This document shows, one piece after another, positions 1 to 9,342 of a stretch of DNA of 64,000 nucleotides. The notes below the pieces were generated by a model that did no database searches, was not told the DNA's origin, and was given only the letters and a program-made list of their open reading frames with translations. Numbering within the stretch: the stretch's first letter is position 1; each line of letters begins with the position of its first letter. This stretch comes from Qipengyuania citrea (GTDB lineage: Bacteria; Pseudomonadota; Alphaproteobacteria; Sphingomonadales; Sphingomonadaceae): the NCBI RefSeq assembly GCF_009828015.1, contig NZ_WTYG01000002.1, positions 62,001 to 126,000 of the forward strand, read 5' to 3'. A program made the translations under genes and the position numbers.

Positions 1-64
1 CACGAACAGCCGTTTTACCCTCGTCAGCGAAATCGTCCGGTCTCCACGGTTAATCCCTAGGAAC

Positions 65-81
65 TGCAATTCCCGTGCCAG
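65..81 (-). promoter_or_regulatory. sigma-54 (RpoN) promoter reading left out of the window
   Basis: On the minus strand the sequence reads TGGCAC, five bases (GGGAA), then TTGCA. This matches the sigma-54 consensus TGGCAC-N5-TTGCW, with GG and GC at the correct spacing. Transcription would start near position 50-55 and run left past base 1, so the target gene is not visible. Two ATTAACC boxes lie on the same strand, one upstream (near 105-111) and one downstream (near 49-55) of the element. In alphaproteobacteria such promoters usually serve flagellar or nitrogen genes, but which applies here cannot be told. Confidence 0.7.
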
Positions 82-131
82 CGTCGCGTTCCCGCGACTC
101 GCAATGGTTAATGCGTCATTGAGTGTAAGAC

Positions 132-146
132 CCGCCGACGCGGCGG
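132..146. terminator. short GC hairpin after astB
   Basis: CCGCCG, a 3-base loop ACG and CGGCGG form a perfect 6-bp stem 25 bases past the astB stop. There is no clear U tract, so termination is only an inference. The rest of positions 1-171 holds no coding sequence that I can support. Confidence 0.35.
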
Positions 147-171
147 TCCAGAGGCGGACGACCAAACCGGG

Positions 172-1419
172 TCAGGCGAGCTCATCTAGCGAGAGCACCG
201 CGAACAGCGCCTCGCGCGCTTCGATCACGGTCTTGGCCAGCTTTTCCGATCCGATTTCTTCCGGTTCGATCCGTTCGGGCCAGGCCTGGGCGATGACCGA
301 TTCGATGCGCTGCGCCTTGGCTTCGTCGAGCAGGAACCGCGCGTCGACCGTGGCGGGATCGGCCACCACCCGCAGCCGCAGGCATGCGGGCCCGCCGCCA
401 TTGGCCATCGACTGGCGGACATCGACGGGGATTACCTGCCGGATCGGTCCGTTCGAGGCGAGCATCCGTTCGCACCATGCCCAGACGCTGGCGCTCTCCT
501 GGCATTCGCTTGGGACGACTAAGGCCATCTCTCCGCTTGGCAGGCTGACCAGCTGCGCGTTGAACAGATAGGTCCGGATCGCTTCCTCGAGCGATACCGC
601 GCTGGCCGGCACTTCGACGACGTGCAGCGCCGGAAAGGCGGCGTGCATCGCTTCATAGGCATCCTTGCGATCGGCAAAGGCCTGTTCATGCGTGAACAAC
701 ACGGTTTGGTTCGCAACCGCGACGACATCGTTGTGGAACGCGCCCGCCTCGATCGCGGCGGGGTTCTGTTCGATGAAGACGCAGCGCGCAGGATCGAGCC
801 CGTGCTTGCGGGCCACGGCGCGGCTGGCCTGTTCGTGCTGGCGCGCGGGGAAGCGCCCGCCGGGCCGGCCATAGACGAATACCTCCACTCCGGGCTGCCC
901 GTGGCTTTCGCACAGCCGCATGTGGTTGGCCGCGCCCTCGTCGCCGAAACTCGGCGGGACCGCATCGTGCACTGCGAAATGGCGGGTATCGCCGAAGGCG
1001 AGCTTCAGCTGCGCCTGCGTATCGCGCCATTCCTGGCCGCGATGCAGCATGGTGACGAGATTGGCAGGGGTCAGGTGACAGCGCCCGTCCGCAGTATCGG
1101 GCGCGGGGCTGACCGTTGCGGCATTGGCGGTCCACATCGAACTGGCCGACCAGGCTGCGGCCAGCAGCGCTCGGTCGCTTGTGCCATCCACCGCGAGATC
1201 GTCCAGCAGTGCAAAATTGGGCCGCGGCAGCGGGAGCAGGACGCCCTGCGCGAGCCCGCGTTCCATATTCGCGCGCATCTTCGCCACGCCTTGCAGCGCC
1301 GCGGCACGCGGATAGGAAGCGCTGCCCTTGTGGCTCGCGCTGGCGATGTTGCCGAGACTGAGGCCGGCGTAATTGTGGCTCGGCCCGACGATGCCGTCGA
1401 AATTGATTTCCCTGAGCAT
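172..1419 (-). CDS. astB: N-succinylarginine dihydrolase (AstB)
   Basis: Second enzyme of the arginine succinyltransferase (AST) pathway. It hydrolyses N2-succinylarginine to N2-succinylornithine, CO2 and ammonia in the cytoplasm. The 415-residue protein is collinear with the family: the N-terminal FDGIVGPSHNYAGLSLGN segment, the FIEQNPAAIEAGAFHNDVV region, and the C-terminal NGGGPACLRLRV motif, whose Cys (about residue 346) corresponds to the catalytic cysteine of this amidinotransferase-fold family. It starts at ATG 1419. It lies 86 bases downstream of astA in the same orientation, and a sphingomonad-type repeat sits in that gap. Identification is firm. Confidence 0.95.
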   Translation of the reverse strand: MLREINFDGIVGPSHNYAGLSLGNIASASHKGSASYPRAAALQGVAKMRANMERGLAQGVLLPLPRPNFALLDDLAVDGTSDRALLAAAWSASSMWTANAATVSPAPDTADGRCHLTPANLVTMLHRGQEWRDTQAQLKLAFGDTRHFAVHDAVPPSFGDEGAANHMRLCESHGQPGVEVFVYGRPGGRFPARQHEQASRAVARKHGLDPARCVFIEQNPAAIEAGAFHNDVVAVANQTVLFTHEQAFADRKDAYEAMHAAFPALHVVEVPASAVSLEEAIRTYLFNAQLVSLPSGEMALVVPSECQESASVWAWCERMLASNGPIRQVIPVDVRQSMANGGGPACLRLRVVADPATVDARFLLDEAKAQRIESVIAQAWPERIEPEEIGSEKLAKTVIEAREALFAVLSLDELA

Positions 1420-1427
1420 ATGCTATC

Positions 1428-1452
1428 CGTTCGGTTCGAGCGAAGTCGAAGG
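1428..1452. repeat. short dispersed-type repeat between astA and astB
   Basis: The segment CCGTTCGGTTCGAGCGAAGT and the bases after it contain the imperfect palindrome TTCGAGCGAAGTCGAA. It resembles short extragenic palindromes that I recall as common in sphingomonad genomes. Only this copy was noticed in the window, so repeat status rests on recall. Confidence 0.35.
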
Positions 1453-1505
1453 CCAGCCGCGCCGCCGCGTCCCGACTCCCTTGGACGCGCGCGGCCATGT
1501 TCCCG

Positions 1506-2522
1506 TCAGCGGGTGACGCTCCAGACTTCGTCGCCTTCGCCCACTTCGAGCGTTTGCGCAGCCATCGCGTCGATCGCGATCGATCCGTTCTCCGCGATTT
1601 CGCGCATGCCGTAGACACTGCGGAAACTCGCCAGCGTGCCGGTGGCAATCAGCGCTCGTTCGCCGATGTCGAGATCGGTGTCCGAAACCTTGCCCGGCTG
1701 CGCCTTGCGCACGCTGCGCACCTGGCTGGTGCGCGCGGTCATCGTCGGCCCGCCGTCGAAAATGTCGACATAGCCTTCGGCGGCGAAGCCCTCGTTCTCC
1801 AGCATCCGCATGGCCGCCCGGCCGGAGGGGTGGGGCACGCCGATCACCTTCTTCGCCTCCTCGTCGAGCATCGCGATATAGACCGGGTGCTTGGGCATGA
1901 GGTCGGCGATGAACTGGTTGCCGTTGATCGCGTTGAAATAATCGGCTTCCTGGAAGGTCATGCCGAAGAACCTGCCGGCAACGCCGTCCCAGAAGGGCGA
2001 GCCGCCGCGGTCGTCGATCACGCCGCGCAATTCGGCAATGACGCGATCGGCAAAGCGCGCCCGGTGCATGGCGATGAACAGATACCGGCTGCGCGCCAGC
2101 AGCAGGCCGAACCCGCCGGCACGTTCGGCGGGATGAAGGAACAGCCCGCCGACTTCCGAACAGCCCTCGAGGTCGGTGACGAGGCTGAGCAGTTCGGCGC
2201 GCACGGTCCGGTCGAGTTCCTGGCTGTGCTGCGTCAGCGTGGTCATGCGGTAACTGTAGAAGGGCCATTGCTGCCCCACCTGGCTGAACATCTGGCAAGT
2301 GCCCCGCACCTGGCCGGTCTCGGTGTTTTCCAGCACCAGCGTGAACTGGTCGTCGCCCAGATCGTCATAGGTACGCGCAAAGGCTTCCTCGGCGCGTTCC
2401 AGCTTGCGCGTCAGCGCGGTACGGTCGGCGGGGAGGTTGGTGAAACCGCCGCCGGTCAGCTTGGCCATTTCGTAGAGTTGTTCGAGATCGGCGATTTGCG
2501 CGGCGCGCAGGCGAAAGGTCAC
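1506..2522 (-). CDS. astA: arginine N-succinyltransferase (AstA)
   Basis: First enzyme of the AST pathway. It transfers succinyl from succinyl-CoA to the alpha-amino group of arginine. The 338-residue protein has the AstA/GNAT-type layout: it begins [20 protein letters not shown] with LTGGGFTNLPAD just after, and has RGTCQMFSQVG mid-protein and ALLATGTLASFRSVYG-like C-terminal sequence. The start is GTG at 2522, overlapping the stop of the upstream M20 gene in a GTGA arrangement, so translation is probably coupled. It is followed by astB. astC, astD and astE are not in the window. Confidence 0.93.
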   Translation of the reverse strand: MTFRLRAAQIADLEQLYEMAKLTGGGFTNLPADRTALTRKLERAEEAFARTYDDLGDDQFTLVLENTETGQVRGTCQMFSQVGQQWPFYSYRMTTLTQHSQELDRTVRAELLSLVTDLEGCSEVGGLFLHPAERAGGFGLLLARSRYLFIAMHRARFADRVIAELRGVIDDRGGSPFWDGVAGRFFGMTFQEADYFNAINGNQFIADLMPKHPVYIAMLDEEAKKVIGVPHPSGRAAMRMLENEGFAAEGYVDIFDGGPTMTARTSQVRSVRKAQPGKVSDTDLDIGERALIATGTLASFRSVYGMREIAENGSIAIDAMAAQTLEVGEGDEVWSVTR

Positions 2523-3727
2523 AAAGGGTCTCCGGTCGAAAGCCTGGCCAGGACCAGCGCGGACAGGGCGGCGCGCTCGCGCAGGCTGGGCACGATCATG
2601 AATTCATCGGGCGAATGGATGGCGCCGCCGCGCACGCCCATCGTATCGACCACGGGCACGCCGGTGGCAGCGATATTGTTACCATCGCACACGCCGCCTG
2701 TGCTTTTCCAGCCGATCTGCTGGCCCAGTTCGGCGCCGCATGTCTTGACGAGATCGAACAGTTTCTGCGCCCTGGCATCGACGGGTTTGGGCGGGCGTGT
2801 CACGCCGCCATGGCGATGGATGGCAACCTCGCGTTCGCTGCGGATCCCATCGAGGATCGCATCGAGCTGACCGTCGAAGCGGTTCATCGCATCGGTCGAT
2901 TGGGGGCGGATGTTGAAGCGCAGGATCGCCAGGTCGGGCACCACGTTGTTCGCACTGCCGCCTTCGATCTTGGCCGGGTTGACCGTGATGTCCCCGGCCT
3001 CGAGCGCCTTGATCCGCAGCACGAGGTCGCTGGCGGCGACGATGGCATTGCGGCCGTCATGCGGATTGCGCCCTGCATGCGCCGACTTGCCGGTGATTGT
3101 GATCGAATAATTGCCCGTCCCGCCGCGCGCATGCGCCAGCGTGCCGTCGGGCAGCGCGCTGGGTTCGTAGGTCAGCGCGGCATATTTGCCGCGCGCCAGT
3201 TCCTCGATCAGCGTACGGCTGGCAAGACTGCCGGTTTCCTCGTCCGAATTGATCATCACGTCGTATCCGACGCGCGACGCGCCTGCCATCGTTTCGAAGG
3301 TCTTCAACGCGTGGAGGATGACATTCAGCCCGCCTTTCATATCGGCGGTGCCGGGTCCGTTGATCGTCTCGTCGTCGAGCCAGCTGACCTGCTGGAAAGG
3401 ATGATCCTCGGGGAAGACGGTATCCATGTGCCCCGTCAGCACGAAGCGCCGCTCCGCTTCCGGCCGCACGCGCAGCACCATGTGCCTGCCATGCGGCTTC
3501 TCGAACTCGCGGCCCTCGGGCGAGATCGCGGTGACCGTGGCGGGTTCGACCAGATCGACGTCGCCGGGCAGGGTGCTGAAGGCATCGGCGAGGATCCCCG
3601 CCATCCGGTCCAGCCCGGCGATATTGCCGGTGCCCGTGTTGATTGACGCCCAGTCCTGCACCTCGCGCAGCATCGTGTCGCCATCGATTGTGGCGAGCAG
3701 CGCTTGGGGGGCGGTATCCGGTTTCAT
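2519..3727 (-). CDS. M20-family amidohydrolase, carboxypeptidase G2-like
   Basis: A zinc metallohydrolase of the M20 peptidase/deacylase superfamily, 402 residues from ATG 3727 (AAGGAC about 8 bases upstream; a start at 3778 would lack this site). Dinuclear zinc motifs are visible: TGHMDTVF (His100, Asp102), [10 protein letters not shown] (Asp129) and NSDEETGS (Glu163-Glu164). The layout is closest to glutamate carboxypeptidase/CPG2, which releases glutamate from N-acyl-glutamates. It is the first gene of the transcript and is coupled to astA. A role in removing succinate from N-succinylglutamate (the AstE step) is my inference. A generic acyl-amino-acid deacylase is the alternative. Confidence 0.8.
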   Translation of the reverse strand: MKPDTAPQALLATIDGDTMLREVQDWASINTGTGNIAGLDRMAGILADAFSTLPGDVDLVEPATVTAISPEGREFEKPHGRHMVLRVRPEAERRFVLTGHMDTVFPEDHPFQQVSWLDDETINGPGTADMKGGLNVILHALKTFETMAGASRVGYDVMINSDEETGSLASRTLIEELARGKYAALTYEPSALPDGTLAHARGGTGNYSITITGKSAHAGRNPHDGRNAIVAASDLVLRIKALEAGDITVNPAKIEGGSANNVVPDLAILRFNIRPQSTDAMNRFDGQLDAILDGIRSEREVAIHRHGGVTRPPKPVDARAQKLFDLVKTCGAELGQQIGWKSTGGVCDGNNIAATGVPVVDTMGVRGGAIHSPDEFMIVPSLRERAALSALVLARLSTGDPL

Positions 3728-3793
3728 GTGCAACGTCCTTAATCCTGCCTTGGCCCGAGTCCAGCCCGTGCCTTGCATTGATCAACGGCTGGC

Positions 3794-3809
3794 GGCATAG
3801 ACCGTGCCA
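3794..3809 (-). promoter_or_regulatory. sigma-54-like promoter of the M20-astA-astB operon
   Basis: On the minus strand the sequence is TGGCACGGTCTATGCC. The -24 element TGGCACG is exact. The -12 element is ATGCC instead of TTGCW, but GG and GC keep the required spacing. The expected start near 3783 leaves a leader of about 55 bases before ATG 3727. Enteric ast operons are known to depend on sigma-54 and NtrC, which supports the call. The divergent glcB start is only 50 bases away. Confidence 0.5.
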
Positions 3810-3858
3810 CTCCTCCCCGGGTACGACATCGCCGTTCTACTACTGCTCGAGGAGTTCC

Positions 3859-5955
3859 ATGACCGAATTTGTCACGCGCGCCGGAATCGAAGCCGATCCG
3901 CAGCTTGCCGCCTTTATCGAAACCGACGTGCTCGGGCCCCTCGGCCGCGACGTCGATGCCTTCTGGAAAGGTTTTGCCGACCTCCTGGGCAGGTTCGGTC
4001 CGCGCAACGCGGACCTGCTGGCCAGGCGCGAGGATCTGCAGGCGAAGATCGATGCCTGGCACACCGAACGGGCTGGGCAGCCGCATGAAGCGGGCGCCTA
4101 TCGCACCTTTCTGGAAGACATCGGCTATCTCGTCCCCGAACCGGGCGAGTTCACCATCGGGACCGAGAATGTCGATCCCGAGATCGCGACCATGGCCGGC
4201 CCCCAGCTGGTGGTGCCCATCCTCAACGCACGCTTCCTGCTCAACGCCGCCAATGCCCGCTGGGGCAGCCTCTACGACGCGCTTTACGGCACCGATGCGC
4301 TCGACGCGCCCGCCGCACGGCCGGGCGGGTATGACGAGGAGCGCGGCGCCGCGGTCATCGCCGAGGCGCGCAAGCTGCTCGACGAGATCCTCCCGCTCGC
4401 ATCGGGAAGCTGGAAGGATCTCGACAGCCTCGACACCCTCGAACTGGCCGATCCTTCGCAGCAGGTCGGGCAGACCGACAAGGGCCCGCTGTTCCGCCAC
4501 AACGGCCTGCATATCGAGATCGTCGTCGATCCGGACAGCCAGGTCGGCAAGACCGACCGGCTGGGTATCGCCGATGTCAATTTCGAGGCCGCGCTGACCA
4601 CCATCGCCGATTGCGAGGATTCGGTCGCGGCGGTCGATGCCGAGGACAAGCTCACCGCCTATCGCAACTGGCTCGGCGTGATCCGCGGCGATCTGGAGGA
4701 AAGCTTCGAGAAGGGCGGCAAGACGCTCACTCGCAAGCTGGTGGGTGACAAGACTTACACCGACAGCGACGGCGGCGAACACAGCCTGCCCGGCCGCAGC
4801 CTGATGTTCGTGCGCAATGTCGGCCATCTGATGACCAACCCGGCGATGCGCTGGGACGGCAAGGAAATCCCCGAGGGGATCCTCGATGCGGTGGTCACCT
4901 CGGCAATCGGCGCGCAGGATGTCGCCGGACTGGGGAAGTACGGCAATTCGCGCTGCGGCAGCATCTATATCGTGAAGCCCAAGATGCACGGGCCCGAGGA
5001 ATGCGCCTTCACTGACGACCTGTTCGACGCGGTGGAAGATCTGCTCGGCCTGCCGCGCCACACGATCAAGGTCGGGGTGATGGACGAGGAACGCCGCACA
5101 TCAGCCAATCTTGCCGCCTGCATCCACGCGGTGAAGGACCGCATCGTCTTCATCAACACCGGCTTCCTCGACCGTACGGGTGACGAGATTCACACCTCGA
5201 TGCGTGCCGGTCCGATGATGCGCAAGGGCGAGATGAAGAACTCAGCCTGGCTCAAGGCCTACGAGGCGCGCAATGTCGGCATCGGGCTGGCGCATGGCCT
5301 GTCGGGCCGTGCGCAGATCGGCAAGGGCATGTGGGCGGCGCCCGACCTGATGGGGCAGATGATGATCGACAAGATCGGCCATCTTCGCGCCGGGGCGAAC
5401 ACCGCCTGGGTGCCGAGCCCGACCGCCGCGACGCTGCACGCGATCCATTATCACCGCGAGGACGTGTTCGAGATCCAGAAGGGCCTGCCCGATGCGGCGA
5501 AGCTCGACGAACTGCTTGCCATTCCGCTGGCTGACGGCACCAACTGGTCGGAGGACGAGATCCGCGAGGAGCTCGACAACAATTGCCAGGGCCTGCTCGG
5601 CTATGTCGTGCGCTGGATCGATGCCGGTGTCGGTTGCTCCAAGGTCCCCGACATCAACGATGTCGGCCTGATGGAAGACCGCGCAACGCTGCGCATTTCC
5701 AGCCAGCATATCGCCAACTGGTTGCTCCACGGCGTCATCAGCGAAGAACAGGTGATGGACAGCCTGCGCCGCATGGCCGCCAAGGTCGACGAGCAGAACG
5801 CGGGCGATCCCTTCTACCAGCCGCTGCTGGAGAACGAGGACGGCGCGGCATTCAGCGCGGCGAAGGACCTCATTTTCAAGGGTGTCGAACAGCCCAGCGG
5901 CTACACCGAACCGCTGCTGCACGCCTGGCGGCGCAAGAAGAAGGCGCAGGGCTGA
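3859..5955 (+). CDS. glcB: malate synthase G
   Basis: Condenses glyoxylate with acetyl-CoA to make malate, completing the glyoxylate shunt or glycolate use. It is a cytoplasmic monomer in the G isoform. The protein has 698 residues (E. coli GlcB is 723) from ATG 3859, with GAGGAG just upstream; a longer frame from 3643 overlaps the divergent M20 gene and lacks family similarity. Diagnostic stretches include [33 protein letters not shown], the catalytic-Arg region [14 protein letters not shown] and [19 protein letters not shown]. No isocitrate lyase gene is in the window. A terminator follows directly. Confidence 0.96.
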   Translation: MTEFVTRAGIEADPQLAAFIETDVLGPLGRDVDAFWKGFADLLGRFGPRNADLLARREDLQAKIDAWHTERAGQPHEAGAYRTFLEDIGYLVPEPGEFTIGTENVDPEIATMAGPQLVVPILNARFLLNAANARWGSLYDALYGTDALDAPAARPGGYDEERGAAVIAEARKLLDEILPLASGSWKDLDSLDTLELADPSQQVGQTDKGPLFRHNGLHIEIVVDPDSQVGKTDRLGIADVNFEAALTTIADCEDSVAAVDAEDKLTAYRNWLGVIRGDLEESFEKGGKTLTRKLVGDKTYTDSDGGEHSLPGRSLMFVRNVGHLMTNPAMRWDGKEIPEGILDAVVTSAIGAQDVAGLGKYGNSRCGSIYIVKPKMHGPEECAFTDDLFDAVEDLLGLPRHTIKVGVMDEERRTSANLAACIHAVKDRIVFINTGFLDRTGDEIHTSMRAGPMMRKGEMKNSAWLKAYEARNVGIGLAHGLSGRAQIGKGMWAAPDLMGQMMIDKIGHLRAGANTAWVPSPTAATLHAIHYHREDVFEIQKGLPDAAKLDELLAIPLADGTNWSEDEIREELDNNCQGLLGYVVRWIDAGVGCSKVPDINDVGLMEDRATLRISSQHIANWLLHGVISEEQVMDSLRRMAAKVDEQNAGDPFYQPLLENEDGAAFSAAKDLIFKGVEQPSGYTEPLLHAWRRKKKAQG

Positions 5956-5978
5956 CCACAGCCAGTCGCGATCGAAGG

Positions 5979-6009
5979 AAAAGCCCCGCCGACCAGCGGG
6001 GCTTTTTCG
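5979..6009. terminator. bidirectional terminator between glcB and rsmA
   Basis: AAAAGCCCCGC, a 6-base loop CGACCA and GCGGGGCTTTTT form a strong stem with a T run on the plus side and an A run on the minus side. It lies between the convergent ends of glcB and rsmA and can stop both transcripts. Confidence 0.9.
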
Positions 6010-6016
6010 TTGAGCC

Positions 6017-6862
6017 TCACCCTTCTGCGGTGAGTGCGCGCGCGAGGGTCACGAATTCGCCGACCGTCACCGTCTCGGCGCGGCGCTGCGGGTCGATGCC
6101 GATCGCCTCCAGCGCGGCAACCGCACCGGGCATGCCCTTGAGGCTTTGGCGCAGCATCTTGCGGCGCTGGCCGAAGGCGGCTTCGGTCAGCCGTTCGAGC
6201 AGCCGGGCGTCGACCCCTTCGGGCATCTCCGCGGGTTCGACATGAACAATTGCGCTCATCACCTTGGGGGGCGGGGTAAAGGCGCTGCGGTGGACCTTCA
6301 TCGCCAGCTTCGCGCGGCTGCGCCACTGCGTCAGCACTGCAAGCCGGCCATAGGCCGAGCCGCCGGGCTGCGCGACGATGCGCTGGGCGACTTCCTGCTG
6401 GAACATCAGCGTCAGGCTGGTCCACAGCGGCGGCCATGCATTCTCGCTGCCCTTCGCCCCGGCCAGCCAGCGCACGAACAGCGCGGTGCCGACATTATAG
6501 GGCAGGTTGGACAACACGGCGAAGGGTTCTCCGCCCATCAGCTCGGCATGATCGAGCTTGAGCGCATCGCCCTCGATTACGCGCAACTGGCCCGGGAAGG
6601 CGTCTTCCAGCTCGGCCAGCGCGGGCAGGCAGCGGCGGTCCATCTCGATTGCGGTCACGCGGGCGCCGGCGCGCAGCAGGGCGCGCGTCAGCCCGCCGGG
6701 ACCCGGACCCACCTCGAGCACCTGCTTCCCGGCAAGATCGCCGGGCACCGCGGCGATCCGGTCGAGCAATTGCTCGTCGAACAGGAAGTTCTGCCCCAGT
6801 GCCTTGGAAGCGCTGAGGCCGTGGCGGGCGATGACTTTGCGCAGGGGCGGCAGCTCAGCCAT
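6017..6862 (-). CDS. rsmA: 16S rRNA (adenine1518-N6/adenine1519-N6)-dimethyltransferase
   Basis: RsmA/KsgA dimethylates two adjacent adenosines in the 3' hairpin of 16S rRNA during late 30S assembly. The 281-residue protein has the N-terminal [21 protein letters not shown] motif, the SAM-binding [16 protein letters not shown] and the target-adenine motif NLPYN in [15 protein letters not shown]-terminal helical domain holds [17 protein letters not shown] 6862 overlaps the end of pdxA by 8 bases, so the two are translationally linked in the lptD-surA-pdxA-rsmA order known from many proteobacteria. Confidence 0.95.
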   Translation of the reverse strand: MAELPPLRKVIARHGLSASKALGQNFLFDEQLLDRIAAVPGDLAGKQVLEVGPGPGGLTRALLRAGARVTAIEMDRRCLPALAELEDAFPGQLRVIEGDALKLDHAELMGGEPFAVLSNLPYNVGTALFVRWLAGAKGSENAWPPLWTSLTLMFQQEVAQRIVAQPGGSAYGRLAVLTQWRSRAKLAMKVHRSAFTPPPKVMSAIVHVEPAEMPEGVDARLLERLTEAAFGQRRKMLRQSLKGMPGAVAALEAIGIDPQRRAETVTVGEFVTLARALTAEG

Positions 6863-7856
6863 GCGCGGACCGGTTGGCAGCTATCTGTCCCGCCATGCGA
6901 ATGGCGGCGATCATCGCGCCGGGATCGGCGAGCCCCTTGCCCGCGATATCGAAGGCGGTGCCATGGTCGGGGCTGGTGCGCACGATCGGCAGGCCAAGCG
7001 TGACATTGACCCCCTCGTCGAAATCGAGCGCCTTGAGCGGGACCAGAGCCTGGTCGTGATACATTGCCAGCGCGGCGTCGTAGGTCTGCCGCGCGCGCGG
7101 TGTGAACAGCGCGTCGGCGGGATGGGGCCCGGTAATGTCGAACCCTTCGCCCCGGAGGGTCTCGATCGCCGGCGCGATGATTCGCGCTTCCTCGGTGCCG
7201 AACCGGCCGCCTTCGCCCGCATGCGGGTTCAGCCCACATACCGCGAGCCGCGGCGCGGCGCGGCCGAAATCGGTCGCCAGCGCGCGTGCCACGATCCGCG
7301 CGCGTCGTTCGATCAGCTGCTGCGACAGCCGGCCGGGCACTTCGGACAGCGCGCAATGGACGGTCAGCGGCACGGCGCGCAGACTGGGCCCGGCGAGCAT
7401 CATCACCGCCTGGTCGGCTTCCATTCCGCAGACTTCGGCGAAGAATTCGGTCTGGCCCGGATGCTCGAAGCCGACGGCCGCCAGCTGCGCCTTGGCAATC
7501 GGCGCGGTGACGATCGCTGACGCGGTACCCAGCAGCACGCAGCGCGTCGCCTCGGCCAGCGATTGCAGCGCCAGCGCGGCGCCCAATTCATCGGGCTGTC
7601 CGGGATACGCAGCGACATCTTCGCGGCCGAGCACCGGCAGCGCACGGCCGAACAGTCCCGGCACTTCGGCCGGATCGTCGATCAGGGCGATGTCGAGCGC
7701 GAGCCGGCGGCTGCGCGCCGCGGCTTCGAGCACGCTCTTGCCGCCGACCACGAAAAAGGGCGCGAGGCCCGCATCGGAGCGCCGCGCCCAGCTTTCGACG
7801 ATGATTTCCGGCCCGATCCCCGCCGGATCGCCAATCGATACGGCGAGGGGTGCCAT
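6855..7856 (-). CDS. pdxA: 4-hydroxythreonine-4-phosphate dehydrogenase
   Basis: NAD(P)-dependent oxidation of 4-phosphohydroxy-L-threonine in pyridoxal phosphate synthesis, supplying the substrate of PdxJ. The 333-residue protein has the family signatures in order: [12 protein letters not shown] at the N-terminus, HPGQTEF near the middle, NPHAGEGG, and [10 protein letters not shown] toward the C-terminus, carrying the His and Asp metal ligands. I chose ATG 7856, where homology begins; the frame stays open further upstream into surA. It is 8 bases from surA and overlaps rsmA, so the three form one operon. Confidence 0.95.
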   Translation of the reverse strand: MAPLAVSIGDPAGIGPEIIVESWARRSDAGLAPFFVVGGKSVLEAAARSRRLALDIALIDDPAEVPGLFGRALPVLGREDVAAYPGQPDELGAALALQSLAEATRCVLLGTASAIVTAPIAKAQLAAVGFEHPGQTEFFAEVCGMEADQAVMMLAGPSLRAVPLTVHCALSEVPGRLSQQLIERRARIVARALATDFGRAAPRLAVCGLNPHAGEGGRFGTEEARIIAPAIETLRGEGFDITGPHPADALFTPRARQTYDAALAMYHDQALVPLKALDFDEGVNVTLGLPIVRTSPDHGTAFDIAGKGLADPGAMIAAIRMAGQIAANRSAHG

Positions 7857-7864
7857 GACGGGCG

Positions 7865-9199
7865 TCAGTTGTACTCGATGAAGGCGTCGTTGCGCAGGTC
7901 GCGCAAGTAGCGCTGGGCGCGTTTCTCGATGCGCTCGTCCTCGAGTTCGCCCATGATCTGGTTGAAGTCGGGGCCGGCGGCCACTTCGGGATCGTCGCGT
8001 CCGCACAGCATCAGCACGCGCACGCCTTCCTCGAACGAGCCGAACGGGGGCGTCGCCTGGCCGACCTGCAGTTGCAGCAGGATGTTCTGCAGCGCCTCGG
8101 GCAGCGACCGGACACGGATCTGGTCGTTGGTGACGACATTGGCGCCCAGACGGGCAGCCGCGCTCTCGGCATCACCGCAACCGCGGATGTCGCGCACGCC
8201 TTCGGTGAAAGCCGCCACACGCTGCTGGGCCAGCGCTTCGCTGGTACCAGGTGCGAAGCTGATCTGGATCTGCTTGAGGCTAAGCATCGCATCGCGCGGA
8301 TCGGCCATCAGCACCTGCCGCTTGTCGATCAGGTAGAGGATCGAAAAGCCGCCCGGGATCCGGATCGGGCCGACCAGCTGACCGGGGCTCATTTCCGCGG
8401 CCACCGTTTCCAGCTGCGGGTTCTTGAGCTGCGCCAGCTGGATCCAGCCCAGATCGCCGCCAACGGCTGCGGTGGAGGCTTCGGAGAACTGCCGCGCATA
8501 GGCCACGAAACTGCCGCCCTGGCGGAGCTGTTCGACGATCTTGCTCGCATTGGCCTCGACCGCGGCTTCGGTTTCGGGCGTCGCCGAAAGATAGATTTCG
8601 CCGAGCCGGAATTCCTCGGTCCCGCGCGAGGCCTCGAGCCGTTCGATCAGTTCGGTCACTTCGTCCGACGAGACGTTGACGAAGGGGGCGATGTTGCGGC
8701 GCAGCAGGCGGTTCCACGCCAGTTCGCCGGTGATCTGCCGCTTGAGCGAGGCGGGCGAGGAGCCGATGGACCGCAGATATTCGTCCATCTGCTCGGCGGC
8801 CTGACCGAAATTGCGGGTCGCGACGCTGGTATAGGTCTGCTCGACTTCTGCTGCAGGGACTTCGAGCTCCTGCGCTTCCGCAGCCTGAATCTGCAGCGTT
8901 TCGTCGATCAGATTGCGCAGCACCTGCATGCGCAGGCGGACCAGCTCTTCTTCGCTGACCGGCGTCTGGTTGGCCGCCAGCAGCAACGCCGCCCGCTGGT
9001 CGACATCGGTTTCGGTCACGACATAGCCATTGACGACGGCGGTGGCGACGCGGTGGTTGGGATCGCTGTCCTGCAACATGCTGAGGTCGCTGGGCAGGCC
9101 GAGCAAATTGCCCTGGCCCATGGTCTGCTGGGCCTGGCCCGCAATCGGTGCGGCGACGAGGCCGGCCGCTGCGGCAAAGGAGAGCAATCGGGAAATCAT
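7865..9199 (-). CDS. surA: periplasmic peptidyl-prolyl isomerase / OMP chaperone SurA
   Basis: SurA escorts outer-membrane proteins, including LptD, across the periplasm. The 444-residue protein starts at ATG 9199 (AGGTGA about 8 bases upstream) with a signal peptide (hydrophobic LLSFAAAAGLVAAPIAG, cleavage near AQA). A SurA_N-type helical segment (about 45-190) is followed by a parvulin domain (about 190-310) with GEIYLSATPE and GGDLGWIQLAQL. A second, degenerate parvulin-like domain follows. It lies between lptD, its classic client, and pdxA. The open frame extends far upstream, but that part is an lptD shadow. Confidence 0.92.
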   Translation of the reverse strand: MISRLLSFAAAAGLVAAPIAGQAQQTMGQGNLLGLPSDLSMLQDSDPNHRVATAVVNGYVVTETDVDQRAALLLAANQTPVSEEELVRLRMQVLRNLIDETLQIQAAEAQELEVPAAEVEQTYTSVATRNFGQAAEQMDEYLRSIGSSPASLKRQITGELAWNRLLRRNIAPFVNVSSDEVTELIERLEASRGTEEFRLGEIYLSATPETEAAVEANASKIVEQLRQGGSFVAYARQFSEASTAAVGGDLGWIQLAQLKNPQLETVAAEMSPGQLVGPIRIPGGFSILYLIDKRQVLMADPRDAMLSLKQIQISFAPGTSEALAQQRVAAFTEGVRDIRGCGDAESAAARLGANVVTNDQIRVRSLPEALQNILLQLQVGQATPPFGSFEEGVRVLMLCGRDDPEVAAGPDFNQIMGELEDERIEKRAQRYLRDLRNDAFIEYN

Positions 9200-9342
9200 G
9201 TGTGCAGTCACCTGTCGAACCTGTCTTGCGGCATCGCCGGGATGCCCGAATATGCCGGGCGTCTTGCAGCGGCGCGGCTTAACCAAAGCTGATGATTGCG
9301 CGCCGGATAGCGCGTTTGGGCCGGGGTGCCAATAAGCGCAGC

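Noticed and set aside
108..122. TTAA-N7-TTGA, similar to a CtrA box (TTAA-N7-TTAA)
   Set aside because: Only one half is exact and the position relative to a gene start is unknown, so chance is likely.
7857..8006. Upstream extension of pdxA to 8006
   Set aside because: The extra 50 residues lie inside surA in another frame and lack pdxA similarity.
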